From assembly GCA_947044405.1 (NCBI GenBank), contig CAMRHE010000354.1:1485001-1549000 (forward strand): a stretch of DNA of 64,000 nucleotides. Direction: 5' to 3'. Of this stretch, positions 29,806 through 44,949 are shown piece after piece; positions within the stretch are counted from its first letter, which is position 1, and every line of letters starts with the position of its first letter. This DNA is from Leptodactylus fallax (taxonomy: Eukaryota > Chordata > Amphibia > Anura > Leptodactylidae). The notes beneath the pieces were generated by a model that was not told the origin of the DNA, ran no database searches, and saw nothing but the letters and a program-made list of their open reading frames with translations. A program made the translations under genes and the position numbers.

Positions 29806-30334
29806 GTGTAGGGAAGAGGCCCACTAGACAGCAGAGGATGGCAAGAGGCCCACTGGACAGCAGAGGATGGCAAGAGGTCCACTGGACAGCAGAGGATGGC
29901 AAGAGGCCCACTGGACAGCAGAGGATGACCGGGGGTGCAGCAAGAGGCCCACTAGACAGAAAAGGATGGCAAGGGGCGGGCAAGAGGCCCACTGGACAGC
30001 AGAGGATGGCAAGACGCCCACTGGACAGCAGAGGATGGCAAGAGGCCCACTGGACAGCAGAGGATGGCAAGAGGCCCACTGGACAGCAGAGGATGACCGG
30101 GGGGTGCAAAAAGAGGCCCACTAGACAGAAAAGGATGGCAAGGGGCGGGCAAGAGGCCCACTGGACAGCAGAGGATGGCAAGAGGCCCACTGGACAGCAG
30201 AGGATGACCGGGGGGTGCAAAAAGAGGCCCACTAGACAGAAGAGGATGACAGGGAACGGGCTAGAGGCCCACTGGACAGCAGAGGATGACCAGGGGGGTG
30301 CAGGCAAGAGGCCCACTGGACAGCAGAGGGGAGT
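29806..30334. repeat. 29-bp minisatellite
   Basis: About 17 copies of a unit including GGCCCACTGGACAGCAGAGG and ATGGCAAGA, with variant copies carrying 'accgggggtgcag' that recur about every 6 units (a higher-order pattern). Because the unit is free of stops, long open frames appear on both strands; none is a gene. Confidence 0.92.
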
Positions 30335-31925
30335 ATAGATTAGATAGAAGGCACAGACAGAAAAACAGAGGAAATACTGTATAAACCAAGTCAGACTGCC
30401 TGTGTAGGAAAAGAGCTTTTGCCATCTGGCAGCGGACAAGGATGATAAATTACAGATGACGAGAGGAGACAGAGCTGTACAGAAAGAGACCAAAAGTTCA
30501 ACCAACCATGAGACCAAACATCTCATAGTAAAACTGAAAGAAAAAAAAAAATCTAACATAAGGCCTTTATGTGTGTTCACGATTACTTGCTGAGATAGGA
30601 TTAAGAAGGATCACACGGAGGAAAATGAAGAGAAATTCTTCATTTTCTCTCACCGTATTTGCAGGATAGCCGCGACAGAATGCCGATCCTCTGCTGATTA
30701 GACACAGATGAATGGGCCTAACTGACAGGGACTCCCGAGCCACGGAATCCGGTAGCGTTCAGGTCTGCATGGGAACCCGAAAGACGGAGAGCCTGTCTGC
30801 TTAAGAAGTGGTTACCCGCGGACACTCACAAACCTCACAGACTGTAATGGGGTCCGCTGGTTTTATAATGAAACCGATGGAGGGGAAAATCCTCCTTGCA
30901 GGACTTTTCTCGCCACCGATTTTAGGCAGAGTCTACAGAGACTCCAACGCAGATGTGAACCTAGCCTCCGCCTCCTATTGAAAACAATGGGTGGGAGATT
31001 TGGGGCAGAATCTGCCTTGATTTGGGGGCAGAATTCGCTGCCAAATCCTTGGAAGATTCCTCCGTGTGAACATAGCCCCACACGTCCAAAACCTGAGGCT
31101 GCACTAGTGAAAGATTCTGATGTCTCCATGACAACCCTGCATCTGACGTCGCGTGGCTCTAAATCATTATCTATACCCACACAGGGTCTCCATGACAACA
31201 AAGCAGCAGTATCTTTCAATAGTGCAGCCTCAGGCTTTGCGTCTCTAATTTCAGTAGATCAGATCTCAGCCTAGAAATAAGATATTCACAAGCAGTTTTC
31301 ACATGTGTAACATGCACTAAGGATCCAGCTAATCTGGCATGGTAAAGGGGTTGTCTCATGTAACAATCACTGTCTATACACCCTTTACGGGCATACGGAC
31401 ACCATGGCCCTGCCAGACCCATTGACATTTATCTCATGGCGGACTAAAGCTTCCTTAGCAATGATATCCGGACCTGACTTCTGTATCGATTCTTCTTAGA
31501 ATGTGGACATCTTCATGAGGCCACACCTTTAAAAGGGCATCAATGTAAAATACCATAAGGAAATGCATGGGGAGCAGCTTTAATTTTTGCAGCAGGTTCA
31601 AAGTGATCTACAAAGTGAGAACCGCACCCAACAGCACCCCATATCTTAGCTTCCTCTACCCAGATGTGTGTTGCATAAGGGGGAAGGCACAGGAATATTG
31701 GGTTTATTTGTAGACATGCAGTACTTGCCACACCCTAGACTGAGGCCTTCACTAGGGTGACATCTGGGTGTCCACAACAACATGGCGGTCCCTCCAGTGT
31801 CACCCGGCCCAGGGAACGCTACTCACTGAATTCATATACATTACAGTCCATATAGGGAAGGGGTTCCCCTTTAAGATAATGTAGGTTAAACTACAACTCT
31901 ACAACCGCAAACAGAATACCACATC
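30335..31925. other. TYK2 intron 1, small palindromic elements
   Basis: 30710-31080 contains two adjacent units of the 'TTCACA' palindromic family (ends 'gatgtgaacctagcc' at about 30966 and 'cgtgtgaacatagccc' at 31078), with a 'cgaaagacggagagc' core shared with 40118-40382. 31090-31260 has an inverted pair (GAGGCTGCACTAGTGAAAGA/AATAGTGCAGCCTCAG). The rest is featureless. Confidence 0.45.
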
Positions 31926-33145
31926 ACAAGCTCAGCTCAGCTATATTTATTGATATGAGCCATATTACACTCATCCTGCTCACTACATCTGATGATCTGA
32001 GCCACACTACACAACAATATGCTCAACTACTTCTTACAATCTGAACGGCACTAAATTCCACCAGCACAGCTACATCTGGGCATCACTACGCGCCATCAAC
32101 TCAGCTATATCTGAAGATATGAGTTACCCAACACTACACTCCCCCAGTTCAGCTATATCTGATAATCGAAATTACGCTACACTCAATCCACTCATCTATT
32201 TCTAGGGATTTTACACACTACATCTTAACCCAGCTCAGCTACATCTGATGATCTGAGCTACACTACATGCCACAAACAGTCACCCATCTTAGTGATATCT
32301 TACCATCTCAGGTACATCTTAGGATCTAAAATACACTCATCTGAAGATCTGTGTGCCACTAAACTCCATCAGCTCAACTATTTCTGATGATCTAAAATAC
32401 CACAAGCTCAGCTACATCTGATTTTTCTGAGCTCCACTATTCAAGCTCAGTTACATCTTAGGATCTGATCTACGGTCAATCAGCTCAGCTACATCTGACA
32501 GTCTGAGCACCTTACACTCCTATCGGCTCAGCTACATCTGACAGTTTGAGCATCCCTACACACCATCGGCTCAGCTACATCTGACAGTCTGAGCACCTTA
32601 CACTCCATGAGCTCAGCTACATCTGACAGTCTGAGCATCCCTACACACCATCGGCTCAGTTACATCTGACAGTCTGAGCACCTTACACTCCATGAGCTCA
32701 GCTACATCTGACAGTTTGAGCATCCCTACACACCATCGGCTCAGCTACATCTGACAGTCTGAGCACCTTACACTCCATGAGCTCAGCTACATCTGACAGT
32801 CTGAGCATCCCAATACTCCATGGGCTCACCTACATCTGACAGTTTGAGCATCCCTACACACCATCGGCTCAGTTACATCTGACAGTCTGAGCACCTTACA
32901 CTCCATGGGCTCAGCTACATCTGACAGTCTGAGCATCCCTATACTCCATGAGCTCAGCTACATCTGACAGTCTGAGCACCTTACACTCCATGAGCTCAGC
33001 TACATCTGACAGTCTGAGCATCCCTACTCTCCATGGGCTCAGCTACATCTGACAGTCTGAGCATCCCTACACACCATGGGCTCAGCTACATCTGACAGTC
33101 TGAGCATCCCTACACTCCATCGGCTCAGCTTCATCTGACAACCGA
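31926..33145. repeat. 42-bp satellite-like array next to TYK2 exon 1
   Basis: About 16 regular copies of a 42-bp unit (CTCAGCTACATCTGACAGTC, then 'tgagcaccttacactccatg') from about 32455 to 33140, with older, diverged copies back to 31926. It stops about 270 bp before the predicted exon 1 donor. Two unit types ('gagcacctt' and 'gagcatccc') tend to alternate, suggesting an 84-bp higher-order unit. Confidence 0.9.
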
Positions 33146-33414
33146 CTCTGACACCTGACCATCCCAACATCTCTACAGCTGACAAACTCAGCTCTGGACA
33201 GCTACATCTGTAGACACAGTCCACATCACGATGTCGGCTATAATAACGTACGCAGCACAGGGACCTGCAGGACACATGTAGTGATGTAAAGCCCGGAGGA
33301 GGTGTAAATAGGGGAAGAGGAGTGCCATGTCCACGGCCAGTACAGGAGGTGGACAGTGAAGGGTTAAGCAGTGCTATATACCGGCCTGTAATAGAATACA
33401 ATGTATCGGCTCAC

Positions 33415-33670
33415 CTCCCGGGTCACATGACCTCCTCCGCCGCTGTCCCGGACTCCTCACTGTCACACCACAAGACTAGCTTTGACGTCACGCACCGTCA
33501 ACAAGGCAGAATGCGACTCATAGGCCACGCCCACTTCCGCCCAGCTCAATGCTGTGATTGGCTGCAGCTGCAGCGTCCGGGTTTACACCATTGGCTGCGG
33601 CGTGTGAGCCACGTGACTAGGGGTGGGCGGTGCTGTGACTCCTGTTTATTTAGCCACAAGATTTATAGAT
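33415..33670 (-). promoter_or_regulatory. TYK2: Probable TYK2 promoter and non-coding exon 1
   Basis: GC-rich, CpG-bearing block unlike its surroundings. Seen: a palindromic CRE (TGACGTCA, 33483-33490), two CAGCCAAT boxes in TYK2 orientation (around 33556-33564 and 33589-33597), an E-box CACGTG at 33610-33615, and GC-box-like CCACGCCCAC and GGGTGGGCGG. A good donor, GGGAG|GTGAGC, lies at 33415/33414. Since TYK2 coding exon 2 has only two bases before its ATG, an upstream UTR exon must exist and this is the best candidate. No TATA box was noted; the start site is inferred. Confidence 0.6.
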
Positions 33671-34191
33671 GAGGACTATTTGTTAGGTACGTGTGTGAAT
33701 AGAGGGAGGAGACGGGGCTGAGGCCTGCTAGTGCAGGATGTGGCTGATGTCTGTGTGTACATAGAGCGTTAGTTGTCATATCAAGGCTGGTTAGCCTCTG
33801 TTTTAAAGGAACAGTCAACCTGCTACCTCCCCGTTAAAGAATAAAACCATAGAATTTAAGGGGTTATCTGGGATTTAAGAAAATTAGGCACAAGCAGTAT
33901 AGGGCATAAATTATAGACATAACGTATGGTGTAACCATGGCGTCACATTATTTATGTGACTGTTACTGCAGTGGTCACGTGTCTACAGGCATTAGTGATT
34001 GGCTGCAACATCACACGCAACGTACGTGACATCATGACTGCAGGAATGGTGAGGACCACTGGAGCAGCAAGGCTATGGGGATGTAAAGGGTAAAAATGGG
34101 TCATTTCTTTACTATCTTAAAATCCTGGATAAACACTTTAATCTATATCATATGTAACTCCGATGGTCCCGGCCTCCAGCATACTTCCTGC
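33671..34191. other. Upstream of TYK2 exon 1, nothing firm
   Basis: Immediately 5' of the promoter. 'aaaggaacagtcaacctgctacc' and 'ggggttatctgggatttaag' resemble ends of common frog repeats, but no complete element is visible. Confidence 0.35.
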
Positions 34192-34672
34192 CCTGGAGCA
34201 TAATAGTGTGTGCAGGGGCCACTATGGGGCATAATAGTGTGTCCAAGGGGCCACTATGGGGCATAATAGTGTGTGCAAGGGGCCACTATGGGGCATAATA
34301 GTGTGTGCAAGGGGCCACTATGGGGCATAATAGTGTGTGCAAGGGGCCACTATGGGGCATAATAGTGTGTGCAAGGGGCCACTATGGGGCATAATAGTGT
34401 GTGCAAGGGGCCACTATGGGGCATAATAGTGTGTGCAAGGGGCCACTATGGGGCATAATAATTTGTGCAAGGGGCCACTATGGGGCATAATAGTGTGTGC
34501 AAGGGGCCACTATGGGGCATAATAGTGTGTGCAGGGGCCACTATGTGGCATAATAGTGTGTGCAGGGGCCACTATGGGGCATAATAGTGTGTGCAGGAAT
34601 GTGGTTTGTGGGGAGGGGGGGCATGTCAAATGTTTGTTTGCCTTGGGGCTCAGCCATTCCTAGTTACGCCAC
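34192..34672. repeat. 32-bp minisatellite ending in a hAT-like terminus
   Basis: About 13 copies of a 32-bp unit (GGGGCATAATAGTGTGTGCA and AGGGGCCACTAT), followed by 'catgtcaaatgtttg...' and CCTAGTTACGCCACTG, the same right end as the nested hAT at 1423-2569. So this is probably a fragment of the same element family carrying its own array. Confidence 0.85.
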
Positions 34673-35240
34673 TGAGCGCTACAATTCATAAAGAACATCA
34701 GATGTACTCTTTCTGAGTAGACAAAATTTTGGTCTTTTTAACATTGCAGTGAATGGTGGTGGATGCAAACGGAGGGTGCAGGGTCTGTCATTCTGTCAGA
34801 ACAGCAAACTGAAAAGTGTGAACTTAGCCTTACTCATACAGTACTGTAATGTCTGGTGGGAGGTATACTGTACATCAATACTATTATCATACAGATATAC
34901 AGAGATTAGATTAATAAATATTAGCACATTAAAAGGAGTAAAACTTCCACTGCTTATCTATTACTTATCAGTGGTCACTTGCATACCATATTATCTCTTA
35001 CAGAAGCACTATACATCACTTGGAGAAGATAGCAGCTACAGAGGGGTTGCATATGGACGACAGCAGGTTCAGCAAGGGTTTTCTTTATAATCAGTTCTCA
35101 GCTGAGCAGTGGGCCCTATTGAGGTGGGCCTGCTTGTGCCTCCTACCCAGACCTGGACTCTGAGCCTGAAGAGAAGAAAACACAGCACACATTCTCAAGT
35201 AATGCAAATTATCACATTCAAATTCACATATATTGTGTAA
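34673..35240. other. Intergenic, nothing recognised
   Basis: No terminal repeats or tandem structure; open frames of about 110 codons (34749-35090) look random. Confidence 0.35.
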
Positions 35241-35246
35241 GGCATA

Positions 35247-35966
<720 letters not shown>

Positions 35967-37059
35967 TATATCATGTAATGTTCTATAGGATGCAAGCCAC
36001 CGTCTATGGCAGCTATGCTTACATCCTATGGAACATTACATAATATATGCCTTACACAATATATGTAAATTGTCCAATAAATCAGACTGATCATTTGGAT
36101 TGCTATAGAGTGTGTGCTGTGCTTTCTTGTCTTGGTTGCATTGGGTTGGAGAACCCTACCCCACTAGCACCACATCTCCAGAGAGTGCGGTACCACCAAC
36201 ATTTTACTTTGGACTCTGAGCCTAGGTCACCTTCCACTAACTTTGCCTGGACCTCAACTCTGAACTTCTCAAGACCTGCTCTGATACCTGTCTGTCCTCT
36301 GACCTCACCTCTTGCCTGTTCCTTTAGTGCAACAAAACTGTGTCTCGAGCATCCTGGGTTATCCGTCTCTGAACAGAGACTACTCCAAGAGGTAGTGACC
36401 TGGTGACTTCCCTGCTGCGAAGACCAGGTCCCTGTACGGAGGTTAAAAGGTGAAAACCATAGGAGCCGCTTACATAATTCAGCCAAATCTGTTCAGAGAC
36501 ACACTGGGTCCACACTAGCTGCATTACATCATACTTTTTGCCAGCTTGGACTCCAGAAGGAGCTGACAAATATCCCAGGTGAACAGGAATATTCCCGGCT
36601 CTCAGCATTCCGTATTCCTTGACTGTGTGTGGAGATGGCATGCCGTACCATGAGACACAGCCACAGCCTCCAAAGGCACATTCAGGGGGTAACACCATGA
36701 CCCCATAAGTAAAAAGTGGTGCATTTATGCCCTAAAGAAATTTGGTGGTGCACTAAAGTGACATTCTAGTTGGAGTGTTGCTTTATTAAGGAGATTTTGC
36801 AGAATTATTCTTAAACTGGCCATACACTTCAGATAGAAGCCGATCGAGCAAGCTATCCCTGCCAACACCCCCTATATGCTTGCACACAGGGCTTGGCTAA
36901 GCATGCATGTGTTCTAAATAAGGGGTTTTCATTGCTACACAGGGCAGATAACAAGAGAAGAACATCTTACATAAGAGGATTACTGATGCAACAACAAGGT
37001 ATGTAAACCTCAGACTATTTAGTCATCACCATTTATGATTCAGATAGACCCTGGGTTCT
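35967..37059. other. Intergenic, no confident feature
   Basis: 36110-36440 ('ggttggagaaccctacccc', 'ctggactctgagcc') has the look of a decayed LTR leader, and 35140-35170 repeats 'acctggactctgagcctg'; too weak to name. The opposing frames at 36103-36486 and 36324-36698 match nothing. Confidence 0.3.
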
Positions 37060-37328
37060 AGATGTTTATTTTATCTATTTATTTTGCTTACTTCTATAGC
37101 GCCATCATATCCCGCAGCACTTTACAGACATTGACTGTCACTGTCCCATATAGGGCTCACAATCTACATTCCCTATCAGTATGTCTTTTGAGTGTGGAAG
37201 GAAACCGGAGTACCTGGAGGAAACCCACACAAACACGGGGAGAACATACAAACTCCTTGCAGATGTTGTCCCTGGCAGGATTTGAACCCAGGACTCCAGC
37301 ACTAACCACTGAGCCACTGTGCTGCCTG
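37060..37328 (-). repeat. tRNA-derived SINE
   Basis: Minus strand: GGCAGCACAGTGGCTCAGTG, GGTTAGTGCTGG, GGGTTCAAATCC, then 'tttgtatgttctccccgtg' and 'ggtttccttccacactc', ending near 'agcaaaataaataga'. A- and B-box patterns as in the copies at 9396 and 11648. Confidence 0.8.
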
Positions 37329-38339
37329 TGTTGATTTGTAGTTTATAAATTAAATATAGGTGAACCACCCTGAGTGGAAAAGTTACCCCATCATAGGGCA
37401 AATGAATGTTCCATGTTGTAGTTGTGGCTGCACGCATTCAGGAGATTTGTCATAGAGAGGTCAGAAGCCTGTTCCAATTTCTGGTTTATCTTATCTGACA
37501 GTGCACATTAGAATAATGTCAGATGTAGCTGAAGATGTCAGTACAACCTGCAGAAAAAGGTTTACCACCCTTGCCCCTTTGAAAAGACATGCATACTTGG
37601 CCGAACTTGGGGTGCATTTCTATTGGGGAGTCAGGTGGGATAGCTGTAAACGAAACAACATTGGCTGACAGTAGCTATATGGCTAGTGTTTATACTGCCT
37701 CTGAAAAGGTTCCCGTATACCTTTGGTAGCTGTCGGGTGCCATTCCTCCAGACTCTCCATACACATGCACACTTAGCTGAGTGTGCAAGTGTTTTCATTG
37801 ATGAGAGGGAAGTAATCTGCTGTCAGACATATGTGGCTACAACTTATCTTCTGGGGCACAATGTAGCAGCCTGTATTGCTTGTATCCAGTCACTGGGAGA
37901 AGATGTCACCATTCCACCTCCTATTCCTACTTTCCGCCATGTGAACGGGCACTTACACTATCAATAAAATGTGTGTCCTGCAACTGGGAAATGAAGATTT
38001 GGACCCCTGAAACTTTGCCCTGGGCACTATACACATGACTAGGACAAGTTTCAAGTTTTTGCATGTAAAGAAAAAGTGTTTTGACTTTCGTGATATCACA
38101 GATGTAGAGAACAGATGTACAGGCCCGGTATACAGTGTGGATTCCGGGACACTTCTAGGTGTTTTCCACTGCGGGTAATGTAGATTATTCCTCACTCACA
38201 GATGTCCCGAGGGCTTGAAATGAGACTTCCTATTATTTACACAAACCAAGGAGTCAGCATTATTCTCGGTGCCCACAGTGAAGTTTCTACAACATCCACA
38301 TACTGGTCTCTAAAAAGTCATGAAGAAGGAGACCTATAT
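37329..38339. other. Intergenic, nothing recognised
   Basis: No repeat ends, tandem arrays or coding similarity seen. Confidence 0.35.
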
Positions 38340-38710
38340 AGCAGTTATTGACCGCAATCAATGTAATATTGATAAATCGATTGATTAATATGGGGGGGGT
38401 CAAACACCTGTAACCCCCATGATCTGCTGGTTGATAGACCACATAGTTTGGGTGAGTGATGTGTCCTCTTTACAGAATACCAAGCACAGCGCCATACAGT
38501 GCATAGTGGATGTACTTGATATTACAGTTCACTTGAATGGGACTGAGCTGCACCCAGGCCATGTGACAAATGAACATAACTGAAGCAGGAGTGGTGATTA
38601 CCCAAGGGCTGCTCCCGAGCTTCGAGCAGCTGACCTGTGGGGGTTCTAGGTATTGGATCTCCACCAGTCAGATATTGTTGGCCTATCCAACCTATTTAAG
38701 CCATGTTCAC
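38340..38710. repeat. Dispersed palindromic repeat copy
   Basis: Contains 'accaagcacagcgcc', 'gttcacttgaatgggactgagctgc', 'gagcagctgacctgtggggg': the same parts in the same order as at 6590-6955, more diverged. Confidence 0.5.
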
Positions 38711-39094
38711 ATGAAAGCGTACGTCTACTGTAGTCTGAGTGTGGCTGAGTCTTCATACAGAAGTTTAAAGAGGTTGTCCCAGATCAGGAATTTTAGTGCA
38801 TTCAGCAGGGTATGGTTATAAAGTATATGTGCACTGATACTTACCTGCATCCTCCCCTCCGTTCCTGCGCTGGGCCTGCAGTATATAGCTGAGAGCTGTG
38901 ATTGACTGTCCTGGTGACATGTCCTTTGTACAGAGTGTCAGAAGGGATGGCCAGCCCAGCACAGGAATGGAGTGGTGGATAAGTCTGCCTGCTTTAAAAG
39001 TTATAAACCCCACATGGTGTAAACGCTTCGGCAAAGAATCCCTAGCAAATCCCATCCACACATTGCAGAAAAAATACCCCCAGCGGAAATAACC
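38711..39094. other. Intergenic, nothing recognised
   Basis: Only a short A/T-rich patch; no element ends seen. Confidence 0.3.
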
Positions 39095-39478
39095 AAGCAT
39101 CTTACTGGTTATACAGTACCTCTAGCTATACAGCTGAGCATCCTGATGGTTATTCCACTAGCAATACCACCGAACATCCTACTGGTTATACCTCTAGCTA
39201 TACAACTGAGCATTCTCTTGGTTATACCTTAGCTATACAATGGAGCATCCAACTGGTTATACCTCTAGCTATACAACTGAGCATTCTGTTGGCTATACCT
39301 TAGCTATACAATGGAACATCTTACTGGTTATACCTCCAGCTATACAACGGAGCATTCTATTGGTTATACCTTAGCTATACAATGGAGCATCCTATTGGTT
39401 ATACCTCTAGCTATACAACTGAGCATTCTGTTGGCTATACCTTAGCTATACAATGGAACATCCTACTGGTTATGATCA
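39095..39478. repeat. ~33/66-bp tandem array
   Basis: Alternating half-units 'ggttatacctctagctatac' and 'aactgagcattctgttggct'/'aatggagcatcctactggtt' in about eleven 33-bp steps; paired copies give a ~66-bp unit in the central part. Confidence 0.85.
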
Positions 39479-40116
39479 TCGGAACCACCACTATGTAGTG
39501 CATAGATCCACCACTATGCAGATCCCCACAGATCACTACTGATAACCTATCCTATGGATAGATCATCAGTATGAAAATTTGATTTGGGGACAGACAATCC
39601 AACACTTTTAAAGGAATTTTCCACTTGCATTTATTTTTTTATTTTTATTTTATATGGTTCCTCATTCAGGCAGGTGCTAAATGTTACTTAGTACTATATT
39701 TTAATGTAATGTACTTTGTGTTTCAGTTCCTCACTATTTTTAAGATGCCTGTTTGCTGTCAGTGAATGGAAACTTCCAGAGGCTGGAAACCCATAGAGAC
39801 TTAACACTTCTCACAGCTGGGTGTTTGTTACATTGCCTCCAGTGTAGGAAATCCTAGATGTGGTGAGGAAATGAAATACAAAGTTTCCCTCCCCACAGAG
39901 TAACTCTCCTGCCCTCTGGGCTGCCAAGGGGTGCCGAGAAACTATATCACTTCCTGTTGTGGAAGATCATTGTGATTCCTGTAATTGGTACAGGAGCTGG
40001 AAAATGGGTTATGGTATTCATGTTAACAGGTTAGGTTGGTATAGACGGAAAAAGGTAGTGCAAACAGGTGACGGGGAGGGGCGCAAAATCAAATTTTGAT
40101 GCCAATGCTGTTCTTC

Positions 40117-40382
40117 TAAGGCTAGGTTCACACCTGCGCAGGGCTCTCTGTTGTTTGGGTCTGCCGGGGAACCTGAAAGACGGAGAGTTGGACCGCTAAA
40201 ACAGCGGTTACCCATGGACCCCATAAACTATATTGGGGTCCATTGGGTTTCTGCCATTTTTATATTAAAACTGGTGGAGAGAAAAGCCCTCCGTGCTGGA
40301 AAATTCTCTCCACCGATTTTTGGGGGTTTCTGCGGCAGAGTCTCCAACAGAGACTCCGATGCAGATGTGAACTTAGCCTAAG
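40117..40382. mobile_element. 'TTCACA' palindromic MITE, complete copy
   Basis: Ends TAAGGCTAGGTTCACACCTG and 'cagatgtgaacttagcctaa' are complementary. Core includes 'acctgaaagacggagagt', 'cggttacccatggacccc' and 'gcagagtctccaacagagac'. Sister copies: 30710-31080, 48382-48657, 51546-51717, 59018-59273, 63200-63428. Confidence 0.7.
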
Positions 40383-41264
40383 CTGTGAGTGAAAAGCAGA
40401 TAGTAGTATAATGTTGTACCAGTGAAAAGCAGAGTAGCTCTGCACTTGTGGCGCTGCATATGATGAAGCAGGAGAGTGAAACCAGTAAATCTCACCCAAT
40501 TAAAGGGATATCTCATCTCTGTATTTATGGCTATATCCATAGGATGGCTTAAGTATCTGATAGATATGGGTCTGGAATACACATCTACCACTAGAACAGG
40601 GCGGCATTCGCAGCCAGAAGTGAAAGGAGAGGGGACGTGCATGCGCAAGTGTCTCCATTCACTTGTATGCAAGTTACAAAAATAGCCAAGGCTATCCCAC
40701 CTTGGGATATTTAGGGTATATCCTATGGCTATAACTATAAATGCTGAGATGGAAATAACCCTTTAAGTGGCACAGACCTGCAAACAGGGGACAGAACTTT
40801 GTAGGTTGCCACCGTCAGAGCCACACCTGCTCATCCATTCAGTCCATCAATTCTGACATGTCGCAAACCAGTATGACATCCCTGACTCCGCTCCTGAGAA
40901 GGTGACACTGTTATCGCTACCACCTGGACTATAAAAAGTTGGCTATAGAGGTGGCCTAGAGCAGGGATTGGCAACCCCCAGCATTCATGCCAAGAGTAGC
41001 ATGTAAGCCATAGCTCCCTGGCATGGCAACTTCCCCCTCTGCTTTATAACTGATGATCACCCGTCAGCCTCTGGCACTTACAGACATTGATCCCGTCCAT
41101 AACTTGGCGGGGGGGAGGGGGGACTATGTGACTGTACACTTCACTCAGCCAACTCCACCATGCTTGCACTAGTTTGCAGAACACAGTGTGTTTCTATAGG
41201 TATAGTCATCAGTTATAAAGCACAGGGCGCACTAGTGCAAAATACATCAATCATCAGGAACACT
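40383..41264. other. Intergenic; possible hAT left end
   Basis: 40490-40770 has an inverted pair ('ggatatctcatct' / 'gctgagatggaaataac'). CAGGGATTGGCAACCCCCAG at 40963 looks like a hAT terminus, but the matching right end was not located. Confidence 0.35.
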
Positions 41265-41346
41265 TGTGGCATCATATTGTGTATAGGGGCAACAATCGGG
41301 CATTATATGGTGTCTAGGGGACAACAATGAGACATCATACTATATA

Positions 41347-42974
<1,628 letters not shown>

Positions 42975-44101
42975 TATAGGTGTAACAATAGGGAGTCATA
43001 CTGTGTATATGGGCAACAATGGGAGATCATACAGTGTACAAGGGGCAACAATGGGGCATCATACTTTGTATAGAAGACAACAATGAGGCATTGTACTGTG
43101 TACAAGGAACGACAATTGGGCATCATACTGTCTATAGAGGGTCAATAATGGGGCATCATACAGTGTATAGGGGCAACAATTGGGCATCACACTGTGTACA
43201 GGGGACAACAATGGGGCATTATACTGTGTATAGGCCGGATTTACCAGCCTGAATATTATGCCAGAAGCGAGACTACTAGGGTTATAACTATTTATGAAGC
43301 TAGGAGTCCTTGCCGCCCAGTGACATAGTGTCCTGCAGTCAGGGCCGGCGTTAGGGGGGGGGGGGGCAAACTGGGCAATTGCCCAGGGCCCCTGCAGTTT
43401 AAGGGGCCCCCTGCGCTACGCTGCCTAATCCGACACACCATGAATGATCAAGGACCGTCCCTCTCGTTTGCCGAGTCACTCACTGTGCGGGCGGGCGGGG
43501 ACTTCGGGGAGGGCTCTATAGGAGCTGCTGAGTGTATCTCTCATACTGTTCTGAGAGAGCCCCCGCCTCCGCCCCAGCCTCCAGTCCAGCAGGGGGTGCA
43601 CGGCTGTAGTAAGTTTATCGAACATGCTCACCTCAGAGAACACTGCTGCTGACTCCTCCTGGGCTGCGTAAACGTAAGAACGTAGTGTATAGCGTTCTGA
43701 CGTCAGGAAGAGTCAGTAGTACTGTATACAGAGAGAGCAGCAGGTGTTTCTGGTAGGAGCATCAGTCAAAAAAAAGAAAGACAGGTCAGTCTGATTCTGC
43801 AGTAAAAAACTAAAGTGTTATCAAATCATATCAGTTGGGGGTATGACCACATGGAACCCCACTGATCAGAAAAATGCTAAATGGAATGGTAGTCGTGCAA
43901 CACGCACCCAGCTCTATTCGTTTCAATGGGTACGCCAAACATAGCCAAGAGCACTGTACTTCACTATCATCAGTGCTCTCATTGAAATGAATGTAGTGGG
44001 GTGTGCATTGCCAGACTACCATTTCATTCAGCATTCTCCTGATCTGTGGGGGTCTCAGTGGTCATACTGATCCATGTATAAGGGATAATGAAAACCCCTT
44101 T

Positions 44102-44949
44102 GAGGCCGGGGCCCCACGTGACGTAAATGCCGCGATTTGTCCGCAGCGGAAACGCTGTGTAAAAAATTGCAGCGATTTACAGTCAGAGCAAAGTGGATGG
44201 GATTCTAGCGAATCCCATGCCCACTTTGCGGTAAAAACCAGCACGGTTTTGGAATTCCCAGCATGTCAATTATACCCAAGGAAACGCCGGCAGTTTTCCC
44301 CATAGATATAATTGAAACAGAAAGTTTGCAGAGGAAACCTCTACGAACTTTCTGTCTAAAGCACTGCAGGAAGAACCGCGATGCGTTCCCTCCACGTTTT
44401 TTCCTGCAGCGCTTTTTTGCTGCGGGACGCCACTTGGGGCCTTAGCCTAAGGCCAAGGCCCCAAGTGTCATAAACACCACGGTTTGCCCGCAGCAGAAAA
44501 TCTTGGAAAACTGTATAGGGACTGGATAGGGAAAGGTCTGCAACGCTTTGCTTAAAAACCCATTCATTTGAATGGGTTTTTAAAGCAATGTGCGGGTGTG
44601 CGCTTACACCTTCTGCCCCGCAAAGCCGTTTTTTTTTTTTGCTGGATACAAAGTCCTGCATGTCTGACTTTGTTTCCAGCGAAAAAAAACGGCTTTGCGG
44701 CAGACCTATCCAGTCCCTATACAGTTTTCCGAGATTTTCAGTCGGATTCACGATGGACGGACTCTGGCGCAAATGTGAACCCACCCTCACTGTGTAGTGG
44801 ATGGGATTCTAGTGAATCCCATCCCCACAGTGCAGGAAAATACATGCTGTGATTTGCAAAACCGCACTTTCTGTGAAAAGGGCTGTGGGAAAAACCGCAA
44901 TGTGTTTTTTTTTTTTGCTGCGGGACACTACATGGGGCCTTAGCCTAAA
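44102..44949. mobile_element. Two adjacent 'GGCCCCA' palindromic elements
   Basis: 44102-44453 runs from GGCCGGGGCCCCACGTGACG to CTTGGGGCCTTAGCC; 44451-44949 from AAGGCCAAGGCCCCAAGTG to CATGGGGCCTTAGCC. Both carry 'ccgcagcggaaa'/'ctgcgg' cores and 'gggattctagtgaatccca' palindromes. Non-coding. Confidence 0.6.

Noticed and set aside
29777..30580. 267-codon minus-strand and 185-codon plus-strand open frames
   Set aside because: They translate a stop-free 29-bp minisatellite in all phases; no homology or gene structure.
36103..36698. Possible exon or LTR gene on the minus strand (PPECAFGGCGCVSWYG)
   Set aside because: No family match, opposing frames equally open, and no convincing splice sites.
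43440..43652. hAT transposase start
   Set aside because: Proline-rich 70-codon frame without hAT or BED-finger motifs.
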